Part shown: one piece after another, positions 8,812 to 18,650 of the stretch
Numbering within the stretch: the stretch's first letter is position 1
Layout: each line of letters begins with the position of its first letter
NCBI GenBank assembly: GCA_013373635.1
Contig: JABXHN010000038.1
Coordinates: 27,860-91,859 of the forward strand
Source of the DNA: Flavobacteriaceae bacterium
GTDB taxonomy: Bacteria; Bacteroidota; Bacteroidia; Flavobacteriales; Flavobacteriaceae
Length of the DNA stretch: 64,000 nt
Reading direction: 5' to 3'
The notes under the pieces: generated by a model
The model's input: only the letters and a program-made list of their open reading frames with translations
The model's database searches: none
What the model was told of the DNA's origin: nothing
Position numbers and translations under genes: made by a program

Positions 8812-11800
8812 TTAATGGACAGCTCCTAGACCTACTTTATACAATTCTGCATTCAAAGAAGGAATTTTATCCTCTAAAAGGGTAACAGCTGTCTTTTTGT
8901 GTTGTTCCCATTTTGCATTGAGTTCAGCAATTTTAGTACGTGCTCCCGTATTGATTTTAGGCATGGCACTATCCGATTGATTGATCGCTGTCGCATAATA
9001 GGCTGTAAATCCATTGACAAAATTCTCTACATCGTCATAGGCTTTTGAAAGACGTTGTACCATCTTCTTGTCAAAAGCATCCAATTCATTAAGTAATTGA
9101 TCCGCTTTCTTATAGACATCTGAATTAGAGTCCATTGTTTTCATAACCGATTCAAGCGATTGCTTTTTACGATATAATTCATTGGTCATCGAGGTCATTT
9201 CATTAAAAGTAGCCTCACCAGCTGTCATAAAGGCATCGTATTCTCTATAATCCTCCATAGTGGTTGAATACATAGGATTCGGGATGATTTTTGAATAGGT
9301 CTGATACGTTTGATTTCCAAAACTCAAATTAAGAGTATAGGTTCCTGGGATGGCTTGATGCCCTCTATAACTCATTTCAATATACACCTTTGGTGTTGCC
9401 ATTAACGGCTCGTGACGCAGATCCCAAACAAATCTATTGAGTCCTTTATTAGTACTCAAGGTCGCCTCAGGTGAAGGAGCTCCTTCGTAGGATACGTAGG
9501 AGTCATCTCTTTTAGAACTAAACGATCGAACAAGTGTTCCCTTTTCATCTCTAATTTCAAGAGTGAGTTCTTCACTGTTGTCTAATTCAGGTAAATCGTA
9601 ATAAATGACCATCCCTGAAGCTGGATTTACCCCTTGAAAATGATTGGTCCCTGTTGGATTCGATCCATTCATTGAAGAATACCAATTTGCAATCATTGCA
9701 TGTTCTGGCTTGTAAAGTTTTCCTGTTTCTGAAGTTCCTTCAAACTGTCGCAGCAGTGTTAAATCATCCAAGATCCAAAAAGATCTTCCCTGGGTTCCTA
9801 TGATGATATCATCGTGTTTTAATTGCAAGTCTGTAATAGGAACTATAGGTAAATTTGATTGGAACGATTCCCAATTTTTACCACCATCATAAGAGAGGTA
9901 TAAGCCTAATTCTGTTCCAGCGACTAAGAAATCTTTTAAAACTGGGTCTTCACGAACCACTCTAGTATAGGCCCCCATTGGAATTCCATTGGATATATTT
10001 TTCCAAGTCTTCCCGTAATTGGTACTCTTGTAAAGGGCTGGAGTATGATCGTTAAATTTATATCGAGTCGTAGCAATATAGACAGTTGCTGGATCGTGGG
10101 GAGACACATCAATGGCATTGATTAGGGTTTCAGGCAATCCTTTTGGAGTGATGTTTTCCCAACTCTTCCCATTGTCTTTGGTGATGTGCACCAAACCATC
10201 GTCAGAGCCGGTATAGATGACTCCTGCTTCATGTGGAGATTCCATTACATAAGAAAGTGTTCCGTAATTTTCTGCACCGACCGCTTCATTGGTATAAGGT
10301 CCCCCTCCGTTTCCTTGCTTACTGTCGTCATTCATGGTTAAATCTGGAGAAATCACCTCCCAATTAACTCCTTCATCTCTAGTTCTAAGAAGGTATTGAG
10401 CTCCGTGATAGTAGGTATTTTCTTCGTGAACCGATCTGATGATCGGAGCATTCCAATTGTAGAGGTATTTCATATCCCTTGCTGGAAGCCCTAAGTATAA
10501 ATTGGGCTCAATCATAACTTGAGTTCCAACTTGAGCCTGCATATCCAAAAGCTCAATGGTTCCTAAATAAGAGCCTCCCATTGTTTTTACTGGATTGTCT
10601 GGATCAAAAGCTAGAAACGCGGATTCTCCACCTGCAGCATAAGTCCAATGCTCTCTTCCGATTCCACCAGAACCGATTCCAATACTCGCTATTTTGACCG
10701 AAGTATTATCTTGTTGACCTCCGTAGACATTGTATGGGAACTGATTGTCAACAGCTACTCGATACATCTGTGCCGTTGGCATATTGTCTTGAGTCGACCA
10801 AGTTTCACCTCCGTTAAAGCTAATTTCAGCTCCTCCGTCATCGGTAATTAATAAATTTTTTGAATTGTTTGGATTGATCCACAGATCGTGATAATCCCCG
10901 TGATTGGTTCGAATACGCTCCCAACTTTTACCTCCATCGATAGAACGATAGGTACTCGCACTCATCACATAGACGGTGTTTTCATCATTGGGATCTGTTT
11001 CTACCTCTATATAATACCAAGCGCGTTGTAAGAGTCTGTGATCTGCACTTACTCGAGACCAAGAATCTCCAGCATTTCTGGAAACAAATAAGCCTCCTTT
11101 TTCAGCTTCACTATCACTTTCGATGAGGGAGTAAACTAAATTGGGGTTTGCTCTAGATACTGAAATTGCCATCTTTCCCTTTTCCTCTGGAAGTCCCTTG
11201 TGAATTTTATTCCAAGTTTCACCTCCATCAGTAGATTTGTAAAGACCTGATCCTTCTCCTCCACTGATCACTTTCCAAGGAGTTCTCATATGTTCCCACA
11301 TCGAGGCATAAAGAACCTCTGGATTTGAATAATCAATAGACAGATCATTACAACCCGTAAGATTATTCACATAAAGTACTTTTTTCCAGTGCTTTCCTCC
11401 ATCGGTAGATTTGTAAATTCCTCGATCAGAAGTAGGGCCGTGCAATGCTCCTTGAGCTGCTACCCATACGATATCTGGATTCTCTGGATGAATGATAATT
11501 CTAGCAATATGCATTGTTTCTTTTAAACCCATATGTTGCCAGGTTTTTCCTGCATCAGTGGATTTGTAAACGCCATCGCCATAAGAAGTCATCACCCCTC
11601 TCGGTGCGTGCTCTCCCATTCCCACATAAACGATATTTGGATTGGATTCAGAAACAGAAACTGCCCCGACAGATCCGGTCTTAAAAAACCCATCAGAGAT
11701 ATTTTCCCAACGCTGTCCAGCATCAGTAGTTTTCCAGACCCCACCTCCAGTGGTTCCCATATAATAAGTTAATGGATCGGATACAACACCCGAAGAACCA

Positions 11801-11925
11801 TTGGCTCTACCTCCTCTAAAAGGTCCAATATTTCTAAATTTTACGGCTTTTAAAACTTCGTTTAAATCTTGTGCAAAACTGTTGGTTGCTAGCAGGCACA
11901 AAAGAGCTAAAAATATTTTTTTCAT
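8812..11925 (-). CDS. Secreted Asp-box (BNR/VPS10-like) beta-propeller protein
   Basis: A 1037-residue exported protein with a signal peptide ending at FAQ. The body is a run of about ten Asp-box repeats of the form S/T-x-D-x-G-x-x-W (for example [32 protein letters not shown]), the hallmark of sialidase-like and sortilin-like propellers. A C-terminal region from about residue 760 has a beta domain followed by a helical stretch. Such proteins are common in Flavobacteriaceae and often annotated as glycosyl hydrolases, but no sialidase arginine triad or catalytic motif could be identified. It is a single gene; function unknown. Confidence 0.85.
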   Translation of the reverse strand: MKKIFLALLCLLATNSFAQDLNEVLKAVKFRNIGPFRGGRANGSSGVVSDPLTYYMGTTGGGVWKTTDAGQRWENISDGFFKTGSVGAVSVSESNPNIVYVGMGEHAPRGVMTSYGDGVYKSTDAGKTWQHMGLKETMHIARIIIHPENPDIVWVAAQGALHGPTSDRGIYKSTDGGKHWKKVLYVNNLTGCNDLSIDYSNPEVLYASMWEHMRTPWKVISGGEGSGLYKSTDGGETWNKIHKGLPEEKGKMAISVSRANPNLVYSLIESDSEAEKGGLFVSRNAGDSWSRVSADHRLLQRAWYYIEVETDPNDENTVYVMSASTYRSIDGGKSWERIRTNHGDYHDLWINPNNSKNLLITDDGGAEISFNGGETWSTQDNMPTAQMYRVAVDNQFPYNVYGGQQDNTSVKIASIGIGSGGIGREHWTYAAGGESAFLAFDPDNPVKTMGGSYLGTIELLDMQAQVGTQVMIEPNLYLGLPARDMKYLYNWNAPIIRSVHEENTYYHGAQYLLRTRDEGVNWEVISPDLTMNDDSKQGNGGGPYTNEAVGAENYGTLSYVMESPHEAGVIYTGSDDGLVHITKDNGKSWENITPKGLPETLINAIDVSPHDPATVYIATTRYKFNDHTPALYKSTNYGKTWKNISNGIPMGAYTRVVREDPVLKDFLVAGTELGLYLSYDGGKNWESFQSNLPIVPITDLQLKHDDIIIGTQGRSFWILDDLTLLRQFEGTSETGKLYKPEHAMIANWYSSMNGSNPTGTNHFQGVNPASGMVIYYDLPELDNSEELTLEIRDEKGTLVRSFSSKRDDSYVSYEGAPSPEATLSTNKGLNRFVWDLRHEPLMATPKVYIEMSYRGHQAIPGTYTLNLSFGNQTYQTYSKIIPNPMYSTTMEDYREYDAFMTAGEATFNEMTSMTNELYRKKQSLESVMKTMDSNSDVYKKADQLLNELDAFDKKMVQRLSKAYDDVENFVNGFTAYYATAINQSDSAMPKINTGARTKIAELNAKWEQHKKTAVTLLEDKIPSLNAELYKVGLGAVH

Positions 11926-12034
11926 CAGTACAGGTTTAAATTACTAAAGATATAAAAAATACACTCAATAGGATGAGAGAATTTGTTGGATTCCACTACA
12001 AATCAAATTCTTATATTTATACAAACCCTCAGTT

Positions 12035-13294
12035 ATGGATAAAAGAACATTTTTAAAATCTGCAGCTGGATTTGCTATAGTTCCCTTTTTTAGCAATCCA
12101 ATTGAGCTTATTGAGAGTGAAGCTATCAAACTTAGAACAATTGAAGATCCTGACGAATTCTGGAAAGAAGTACGTTCACATTACATACTCAAAGAAGAGT
12201 ATATCAACTTTGAGAGTGGCTATTACAATATTATCCCTCAACCTACCCTTCAACATTTTAAAGATCATATTGATCATGTGAATCTTCACGGTTCTTACTA
12301 TATGAGAACCCACCGCTTTAAAGACAATAGGGAATTAGCAAAAAAACTCGCTGATTTTGTAGGATGTAGCTCAGAAGAATTAGCTATAACTAGAAACACT
12401 ACCGAATCACTTGACACCATCATTAGTGGATTCCCATGGAAAGAAGGTGACGAGGCCATCTATGCCATACAAGATTATGGAGCTATGCGCGTGATGTTCG
12501 ATCAAATCGGAAAGCGTTATGGGGTAACCATAAAAACGGTATCAGTCCCTAATCATCCTGAATCTGATGAACAGCTGGTAAAATTATACGAGGATCAAAT
12601 TACTCCTAACACTAGAATGATTCACCTCTCACATATGATCAACATAACCGGTCATATATTACCTGTTCAAAAAATATGTGATATGGCTCACAGCCATGGA
12701 GTAGATGTATTGGTAGATGGAGCTCATTGCGTCGGTCATTTTGAGTTTAAGTTGGAAGACCTTCACTGTGATTATTACGGCTCTAGTCTTCACAAATGGC
12801 TTGCTACCCCTTTAGGGCTTGGCCTATTGTATGTCAATAAAGAAAAAATGCCTAAAATATGGCCGCTCCTTGGAGCTCATGAAAAGGGACTTGACAATAT
12901 CAAACGACTCAATCACTTAGGCACGGTACCAGTTCATACGGATCTTGCCATTCAGGACGCATTGGATTATATCAACTGGATAGGACTCACAAAAAAAGAA
13001 AACAGATTGAGATCCCTTCAACAAGCATTGACAAAACCCCTTAGAAATTACCCCAAAATAATTATCAACACACCGATTGAAGACGATAGAAGTTGTGCGA
13101 TTTCAAATATTGGAATTCGAGGGATGAAACCCGCTGACCTAGCGAAAAAGCTTTTAGAAGAACATCGCATTTTTACCGTTCCCATCGATGAAAACAATGT
13201 GCAAGGATGTAGAATTACTCCTAATGTATTTACCACTTTCAAAGAAATCGAGCAGCTTAAAAAAGCATTGGTTGCGATTAGCGAATCTGTCTAA
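12035..13294 (+). CDS. Class V aminotransferase, isopenicillin-N-epimerase-like, exported form
   Basis: A 419-residue PLP-dependent enzyme of the aminotransferase class V / cysteine desulfurase superfamily. The motif DGAHCVGHF supplies the Asp that contacts the PLP nitrogen and SSLHKWL carries the lysine that binds PLP. The N-terminus (MDKRTFLKSAAGFAIVPFF) resembles a Tat signal but has KR instead of twin Arg, so export is uncertain. Homologues are often called isopenicillin N epimerase, although the real substrate is unknown. It is divergent from the propeller gene and 105 bases ahead of a cytochrome c gene on the same strand. Confidence 0.85.
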   Translation: MDKRTFLKSAAGFAIVPFFSNPIELIESEAIKLRTIEDPDEFWKEVRSHYILKEEYINFESGYYNIIPQPTLQHFKDHIDHVNLHGSYYMRTHRFKDNRELAKKLADFVGCSSEELAITRNTTESLDTIISGFPWKEGDEAIYAIQDYGAMRVMFDQIGKRYGVTIKTVSVPNHPESDEQLVKLYEDQITPNTRMIHLSHMINITGHILPVQKICDMAHSHGVDVLVDGAHCVGHFEFKLEDLHCDYYGSSLHKWLATPLGLGLLYVNKEKMPKIWPLLGAHEKGLDNIKRLNHLGTVPVHTDLAIQDALDYINWIGLTKKENRLRSLQQALTKPLRNYPKIIINTPIEDDRSCAISNIGIRGMKPADLAKKLLEEHRIFTVPIDENNVQGCRITPNVFTTFKEIEQLKKALVAISESV

Positions 13295-13399
13295 TGTGTT
13301 ATAAAAAAAACAAATTGGTAGAGCGTCACTCAAGATCTTTATGGAATTTTTAATTACTTTAGCATTAGAATAATTTAAGCTGTTAACAATACATTACTT

Positions 13400-13894
13400 A
13401 TGAAAAAAATAACCTATTTAGTATCAATCGCATTTTCCGTTTTGATGATAAGCTGCGGAGGAAAAGAAGAGAAGAAAGATGGTTTTAGCATGAACAGGCA
13501 GAAGGCTGAAACTTCTACCAAAAAAGAGTCTTCAACGGATAAAGCCTCAACTCGAATCGATTTAAAATCTACAGGAGTTGGACCAATAACTTCAGTCGAT
13601 CTAGAACCGTTAGACCAATCGCTTGCCGACAAGGGTAAAGCTGTTTTTGACGCCAACTGTGTTGCTTGCCATATGATTGGGAGAAAATTTGTTGGACCAG
13701 ATTTAACAGGTGTGACTGCTCGTAGAAACCCTGCATGGATTATGAACATGATTCTCAATCCTGAGAAGATGATCAAAGAAGATCAATTGGCAAAAGACCT
13801 CTTTATGGAATTTAATGGAGCACCGATGTCCAATCAAAATATCTCTCAAGAAGACGCTAGAGCTATTCTTGAATACTTGAGAACTACAAACTAA
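13400..13894 (+). CDS. Lipoprotein c-type cytochrome
   Basis: A 164-residue protein with a lipoprotein signal (lipobox ISC, Cys19) and a charged, Lys/Ser/Thr-rich linker up to about residue 65. A single class I cytochrome c domain follows. The haem motif CVACH is at residues 87-91 and the likely axial Met is in GAPMSNQ, near residue 133. It should be anchored to a membrane facing the periplasm and carry electrons. The PDLTGVTARRNPAWI stretch is common in small Bacteroidota cytochromes. No oxidase or reductase gene is adjacent, so the electron partner is not known. Confidence 0.92.
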   Translation: MKKITYLVSIAFSVLMISCGGKEEKKDGFSMNRQKAETSTKKESSTDKASTRIDLKSTGVGPITSVDLEPLDQSLADKGKAVFDANCVACHMIGRKFVGPDLTGVTARRNPAWIMNMILNPEKMIKEDQLAKDLFMEFNGAPMSNQNISQEDARAILEYLRTTN

Positions 13895-13918
13895 GTTCTA
13901 AAAGATTTTTGTAATAAA

Positions 13919-13948
13919 AAACTGCGGCTAATGCTGCAGTTTTTTTTT
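13919..13948 (+). terminator. Intrinsic terminator after the cytochrome c gene
   Basis: The inverted repeat AAACTGC (13919-13925) and GCAGTTT (13936-13942) is followed by a long T-run to 13948, a classic rho-independent terminator 25 bases after the stop codon. Confidence 0.85.
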
Positions 13949-13996
13949 GCAAAGCTTCCAGAAACTACAATAACCTGAACTAAAGAACCTGTTCCC

Positions 13997-15334
13997 TCAA
14001 ATAAAAAGGGCAAATAAGAGCACCACTACAATTCCAACTAATGAGAGTACGGTAGTCATCATCGTCCAGGATCGATAGGTTTGTTTTTCATTGATCCCTA
14101 AATACTGACTTACGAGCCAGAAACCTGAATCGTTTACATGAGAAAAGGTAGAGGCCCCAGAGGCTATTGCAACCACTAAAAGCGCCAAAGCAAATCCTGA
14201 ATACTGTCCCGATTCTAATAATGGAGCCACCAAACCTGCAGCAGTAATCATGGCCACTGTAGATGATCCTTGAAGCACTCGAATCAATACAGCAATGATA
14301 AATGCAATCAGGTAGATGGAGCTTTGTAGATGAACAAAACTCTCTGCGATTAGTGTTCCTATATTGGTATCGACTAACATCTGTTTGAGTACACCCCCTG
14401 CCCCCGTTAACAAGATAATGGTTCCAGCTGGTTCCATGGATTTTGAAGCGACTTTAAAAAGCTCTTCCTTGGAATAATTCCAACGTAGACCTAGTAAACA
14501 CCAAGCGAGAAGATTACCAATGATCAAGGCTGCAAAAGGATGTCCTATATAAGTGATCACTAAACCAATTCCAAAATTCTTATCTAAAATGACACCCGAA
14601 TCTATAAGTGCTCTTAAGACGATTAACACAATTGGAACTAATACCACTCCAAAAATAACGCTTATTGATGGCAAGGGTTTTTCTCTTGAATCTTCTTGTA
14701 TATGAGAAGGAGCTTCCACAAATATTTTATTTGAAATATACCTTCCAAAGAAAATCCCCGAAACTACAGCTGCCGGTAATCCAACAAGGAATCCCATTAA
14801 TATGACCAATCCGAGATCAGCTCCTAAAATATCCGCAACTGCAACTGGTCCTGGTGTAGGCGGTATAAAGGCGTGGGTCACTGCCAAGCCAGCAAGTAGG
14901 GGAATAGCATAGAGCAAAAGTGATTTCTTAGTCCTGTGTTGCAGAGCGTAAATCACAGGGATCAACAGTATAAATGCCACGTCAAAAAAGACAGGAATGG
15001 CTATAAAGAAACCACTAAAAAGCAGTGTCCACGGAGCCTTGTCTACTCCAAATCGCTTTAACATATAATCAGCGATCGCTTGGGCAGAACCGGTGAGTTC
15101 TAAGATCGAACCAAACATAGCTCCCAGTCCAACAATTGTTGCGACATAACCGAGTGTTCCTCCCATTCCTCTTTGAATGGTATCAAAAATACTTGAAGCA
15201 TCTAAACCTGCTACAATCCCGATAATTATGGTTGATATAAGCAGTGAAATAAAGGCTGGTATTTTCAGTTTTAATATCAAAAAAAGTAATACTGTAATCC
15301 CCAGGACTAATGCTAAAAGTAGAGTTGTAACCAT
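13997..15334 (-). CDS. gntT: Gluconate:H+ symporter, GntP family
   Basis: A 445-residue polytopic inner-membrane protein with about 12 hydrophobic segments. GntP-family signatures are visible, such as PPTPGPVA in the middle and SGASTFSHVNDSGFWL near the C-terminus. It imports gluconate or a related sugar acid. It is the last gene of the run PfkB-gntK-gnd-gntT, one base behind gnd, which links uptake, phosphorylation and oxidation of gluconate. Members of this family also carry other hydroxy acids; the gntK and gnd neighbours make gluconate the best call. Confidence 0.93.
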   Translation of the reverse strand: MVTTLLLALVLGITVLLFLILKLKIPAFISLLISTIIIGIVAGLDASSIFDTIQRGMGGTLGYVATIVGLGAMFGSILELTGSAQAIADYMLKRFGVDKAPWTLLFSGFFIAIPVFFDVAFILLIPVIYALQHRTKKSLLLYAIPLLAGLAVTHAFIPPTPGPVAVADILGADLGLVILMGFLVGLPAAVVSGIFFGRYISNKIFVEAPSHIQEDSREKPLPSISVIFGVVLVPIVLIVLRALIDSGVILDKNFGIGLVITYIGHPFAALIIGNLLAWCLLGLRWNYSKEELFKVASKSMEPAGTIILLTGAGGVLKQMLVDTNIGTLIAESFVHLQSSIYLIAFIIAVLIRVLQGSSTVAMITAAGLVAPLLESGQYSGFALALLVVAIASGASTFSHVNDSGFWLVSQYLGINEKQTYRSWTMMTTVLSLVGIVVVLLFALFI

Positions 15335-15335
15335 C

Positions 15336-16739
15336 TTAATTATTCCAATTATAGTGATGTGAATCTCCTGTTAAATCTCCTTTGAGTTCAAATCCATGAG
15401 CCCCAAAATAATCGCGTTGGGCCTGTATCATATGAGCCGATGATTGCTCTTGTAGCATCTGTTTAAAAAACTCAAAGGAATTAGAGATACAAAGACTTGG
15501 AACATTCGTTGGAATCAAACTTGACAACAGTTTTTCCACATGTGGTCGATCCATTTGAATCAGTTCCACTATAGAGACATCTGACAATGGCAATTGATGA
15601 CTTTTTAGAATCGGTTGTAATTGGTATAACAAATCCGATTTAATGATGCATCCTTCGGTCCAAAGCCCACATACTACCGCTAAATCGATATCCCAGTTGT
15701 TCTTTTTAGAGGCCACGTGAATCAGTGAAAATCCTTGATGGTGATTGATTATACGAGCAAATCGATAAGTTGCCCTTAAATCCTCAATAGATAGTTCTAT
15801 TAATTGGTTCTTTGAGTTATAAAGCTCTGATAGTTTCGTTCGATATCGCTTTTTAGATGAAGTATATCGACTAAAAAGAGCTGAAGAAATCATCGTAGCA
15901 GCCTGCCCTAATTCTGCAGCAGCGATTAAAGACCAAGAGCCTGTTCCTTTGTGTGCCCCCTTGTCTAAGATGCGATCGATGATAGATCCTTGATCGTCCT
16001 TGGTCCTCAATATGGCAGCGGAAATTTCAAGTAAATAACTCTTTTGATCGCTTTGATTCCACTGTTCAAAAACAGTAGCAATTTGATCGTAATCCATCCC
16101 CATTGCCTGATGCATGATTTGAAAAAACTCTGCAATAAGTTGCATTTCAGCATATTCAATACCATTGTGAACCATCTTTACAAAATGTCCTGCACCTCCA
16201 TTGCCAACATAAGCAGAGGTCGGCTGTTGATCCGATGTTTTAGCAGCTATAGAATCGAGTAGGTCTTTTACTAGTTCATAGGCCTTAGGAGATCCTCCAG
16301 GCATTAGAGACGGGCCATTTAGAGCCCCTTCTTCACCACCAGAAACTCCAAGTCCCATATAGAGTAGATTCTTATGAGCGAGAAGTTCATTTCTTCGCTC
16401 TGTATCACTATAGTGAGAATTTCCTGCATCGATAATCAAATCACCCGAATCGAGAAGCGGTTCCAATTGACTGATCAGTTGATCAACAGCATCACCAGCA
16501 GTTAGCATGAGAACAATCTTTCTAGGCTGCTGGATTGAATCTACAAAGGCTGACAGCTCTTCAAATCCCTTTGCTGAACTCAATTCATCGTATTGATCTA
16601 TTTTTTTTTGAGCAACCCCCTCTTCACTTCCTTTTAAATAACGATTGTACAATGAAATGGAATAGTTATTTCGCGCGATATTTCGAGCAAGTGAAGTCCC
16701 CATAACTCCAAGTCCAATAAGACCTATTTCTGATTTCAT
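15336..16739 (-). CDS. gnd: 6-phosphogluconate dehydrogenase, decarboxylating
   Basis: Converts 6-phosphogluconate to ribulose-5-phosphate and CO2 with NADP. The 467-residue protein has the N-terminal Rossmann motif GLGVMGTSLARN and the catalytic helix GAGHFVKMVHNGIEYAEMQ, containing the Lys and the HNGIEY segment. LGVSGGEEGA is the substrate-binding motif and the long C-terminal helical domain is complete. Its start overlaps the gntK stop by four bases (ATGA). Clustering with gluconokinase and a gluconate permease indicates that gluconate is routed into the oxidative pentose phosphate pathway; no edd or eda gene is present here. Confidence 0.96.
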   Translation of the reverse strand: MKSEIGLIGLGVMGTSLARNIARNNYSISLYNRYLKGSEEGVAQKKIDQYDELSSAKGFEELSAFVDSIQQPRKIVLMLTAGDAVDQLISQLEPLLDSGDLIIDAGNSHYSDTERRNELLAHKNLLYMGLGVSGGEEGALNGPSLMPGGSPKAYELVKDLLDSIAAKTSDQQPTSAYVGNGGAGHFVKMVHNGIEYAEMQLIAEFFQIMHQAMGMDYDQIATVFEQWNQSDQKSYLLEISAAILRTKDDQGSIIDRILDKGAHKGTGSWSLIAAAELGQAATMISSALFSRYTSSKKRYRTKLSELYNSKNQLIELSIEDLRATYRFARIINHHQGFSLIHVASKKNNWDIDLAVVCGLWTEGCIIKSDLLYQLQPILKSHQLPLSDVSIVELIQMDRPHVEKLLSSLIPTNVPSLCISNSFEFFKQMLQEQSSAHMIQAQRDYFGAHGFELKGDLTGDSHHYNWNN

Positions 16740-17212
16740 AGTTGTTCTTTTATTTGAAGAATAATGGATTCGATTGATTGATCAATAGATACTTCTATCG
16801 CCCCCTTTGGTTCCTCTAAGGTGTCAAATTGTGATTGCAATAAACTAGATGGCATGTATTGATGATGACGCGCTTCTAATCTTTGAAAGATCAACTCAAA
16901 ACTCCCCTTTAAATATACCCATTCTATTTGAATATCCTTTGATAGGAGGTCTCTGTAGGATTGTTTAAGCGCAGAACAAGCCAAGACCAATCCTGATTCC
17001 AAATGTGATTGACACAAACTGTTCAATCGTTCCAACCAAGGAATGCGATCACTGTCTTCCAAGGGAATACCCGCCTGCATCTTTTTTTTATTGGCAGTTG
17101 GATGGTAATCATCTGCATCAAAAAAAGGAAGGGAGAGCACATCAGCTAAAGCTGTACCAACTGAAGTTTTACCACAGCCACTAACCCCCATGACAACGAT
17201 GAGTTTAGCCAT
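16736..17212 (-). CDS. gntK: Gluconokinase
   Basis: A 158-residue small kinase of the GntK/shikimate-kinase-like P-loop family. The Walker A motif GVSGCGKTSVG spans residues 8-18. DADDYHP is typical of gluconokinase, as is ACSALKQSYRDLL. It phosphorylates gluconate to 6-phosphogluconate, the substrate of the next gene, whose start overlaps this stop. The length is normal for the family. Confidence 0.95.
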   Translation of the reverse strand: MAKLIVVMGVSGCGKTSVGTALADVLSLPFFDADDYHPTANKKKMQAGIPLEDSDRIPWLERLNSLCQSHLESGLVLACSALKQSYRDLLSKDIQIEWVYLKGSFELIFQRLEARHHQYMPSSLLQSQFDTLEEPKGAIEVSIDQSIESIILQIKEQL

Positions 17213-17214
17213 GC

Positions 17215-18168
17215 TTAGTTATTGTAATAATCAGCGATCATCTGATCGGTATCAGATTTTGATTTAAAAACCTCAAAGGTTTTACCCTGAGTTCTCATAG
17301 CTCCTAAAATATTGGCGTATTGACCTGCGATCACTGCATCTGAAGTTGCAGCAAAACCGAAAGCTAAACCTCCAGCAAATGAATCTCCACATCCTGTGGT
17401 ATCGATCACATCTTGTACTTCATAGGATGGAATAAAGGTCGTTTGAATACTACCGTCTTCCTTTTTACAGTAAAGATTACAACCATCACTATCCAAGGTT
17501 ACATAGAGGTATTCAACCCCTGCATCCAAAACTTTCTTTGCAAAATCGTCTAAATGAGATCGGTCTTCTGAATCGTAATCGATCTGAGCTGATGAATCAA
17601 AATGACAATAGAGCGATTCTTCTAAATTCATTTTAAGTACATCGATATAGGGAAGCCACTGATCCATATCTTCCCAATGACAACGAAGTCGATTTCCCTG
17701 ATCATCTACATAGGAAGTAGGACCATGGGCATCGAATATCACTTGACTTCCTTTAGCTTTAATGGCCTTTAGAGTCTGTTTTGGAACCTCGTAATCAGTG
17801 ATTGGAACACATACAAAAACATCTGCTTCTATCGAATCGATATCCTCAGGCTCTATGGGATGCATATTGCTCTGTTGTTTTTCTAATCGATTGTTTTGAT
17901 CGATAAAATTCAACTCTACAACAGTTCCTTGATCATAAGTGTCAGAAATATATTCTGTATTGATATTTGAATAAGGAGCAAAGACTTCTAAAATAGCATC
18001 GTAATCCGATTGGTGTACATGTGCAACCGGAATGACTTCCCCTTGAGTCTCGATTAATTTACTAACAGCAATCGTTGGATGACTTACACACCCGTATTTA
18101 TAAATCGTTTCATCTCTGTGAGTAATAATCGTGTCTCTTGGAATAGGACCAACAACAGCTATTTTCAT
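17215..18168 (-). CDS. PfkB-family carbohydrate kinase
   Basis: A 317-residue ribokinase-like kinase. The C-terminal signature DTTGCGDSFAGGLAFG carries the catalytic Asp and anion hole. The N-terminal PfkB glycine-pair motif is weak: the sequence begins VVGPIPRDTI, unlike ordinary ribokinases. It sits 2 bases ahead of gntK in the gluconate cluster. Substrate cannot be read from the sequence. A keto-deoxygluconate kinase would fit a sugar-acid cluster, but no Entner-Doudoroff genes are here, and a nucleoside or other sugar kinase is possible. Confidence 0.88.
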   Translation of the reverse strand: MKIAVVGPIPRDTIITHRDETIYKYGCVSHPTIAVSKLIETQGEVIPVAHVHQSDYDAILEVFAPYSNINTEYISDTYDQGTVVELNFIDQNNRLEKQQSNMHPIEPEDIDSIEADVFVCVPITDYEVPKQTLKAIKAKGSQVIFDAHGPTSYVDDQGNRLRCHWEDMDQWLPYIDVLKMNLEESLYCHFDSSAQIDYDSEDRSHLDDFAKKVLDAGVEYLYVTLDSDGCNLYCKKEDGSIQTTFIPSYEVQDVIDTTGCGDSFAGGLAFGFAATSDAVIAGQYANILGAMRTQGKTFEVFKSKSDTDQMIADYYNN

Positions 18169-18200
18169 ATATAAAAGTTTAATTTAGTAAATATACACTT

Positions 18201-18650
18201 TTATTGATTCGAACGCATTGGAGGTCTTTTAGGTGGAGCTTTTAACACAGGAGTCAACGAATCTATTTTTCTAGAATTATCCACAGAGTCCTTTCGTTTT
18301 AAAAGTTCTTGACGCACCAATTCATCATAAACCTCTTTAGTCGCTTCAAGACTATCGTTCACCTTTTTGTAGATTTCAAGATATTCTTTTGGCTTCGAAG
18401 CGTAATACAAATCGTTCTGAGCAAAAATAAGGCTATCGATTCCATACCAATTATAAATCGTTTTGACGGGAACAATATTTCGTTGTTTAAGATAATCTTT
18501 TTTAGAGTCAGAAACAGCATTTAAAATTGAAAGATCGTAAAGAATTGCCACCATTTGTTCTTTCTCTAATAAAGGATCCGGTTTTTCAACTGCTGGAGTT
18601 GAACATGCAAACACTGATACGCATAACCCTATGACAACGAATTTTTTCAT
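18201..18650 (-). CDS. DUF4296 lipoprotein
   Basis: A 149-residue predicted lipoprotein with lipobox VFAC (Cys16). The central region (LLEKEQMVAILYDLSILNA, then IYNWYGIDSLIF) is the DUF4296 signature found throughout Bacteroidota. The C-terminus is charged and Pro-rich. Its start overlaps the preceding dihydroorotase-like gene by four bases. The trio glycosyltransferase, dihydroorotase-like protein and DUF4296 is a recurrent flavobacterial arrangement. Function unknown; probably an outer-membrane or periplasmic helper. Confidence 0.88.
   Translation of the reverse strand: MKKFVVIGLCVSVFACSTPAVEKPDPLLEKEQMVAILYDLSILNAVSDSKKDYLKQRNIVPVKTIYNWYGIDSLIFAQNDLYYASKPKEYLEIYKKVNDSLEATKEVYDELVRQELLKRKDSVDNSRKIDSLTPVLKAPPKRPPMRSNQ

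Noticed and set aside
13414..13776. A 120-codon open frame opposite the cytochrome c gene
   Set aside because: It is antisense to a gene with a clear haem motif and signal peptide; composition is that of a shadow frame.
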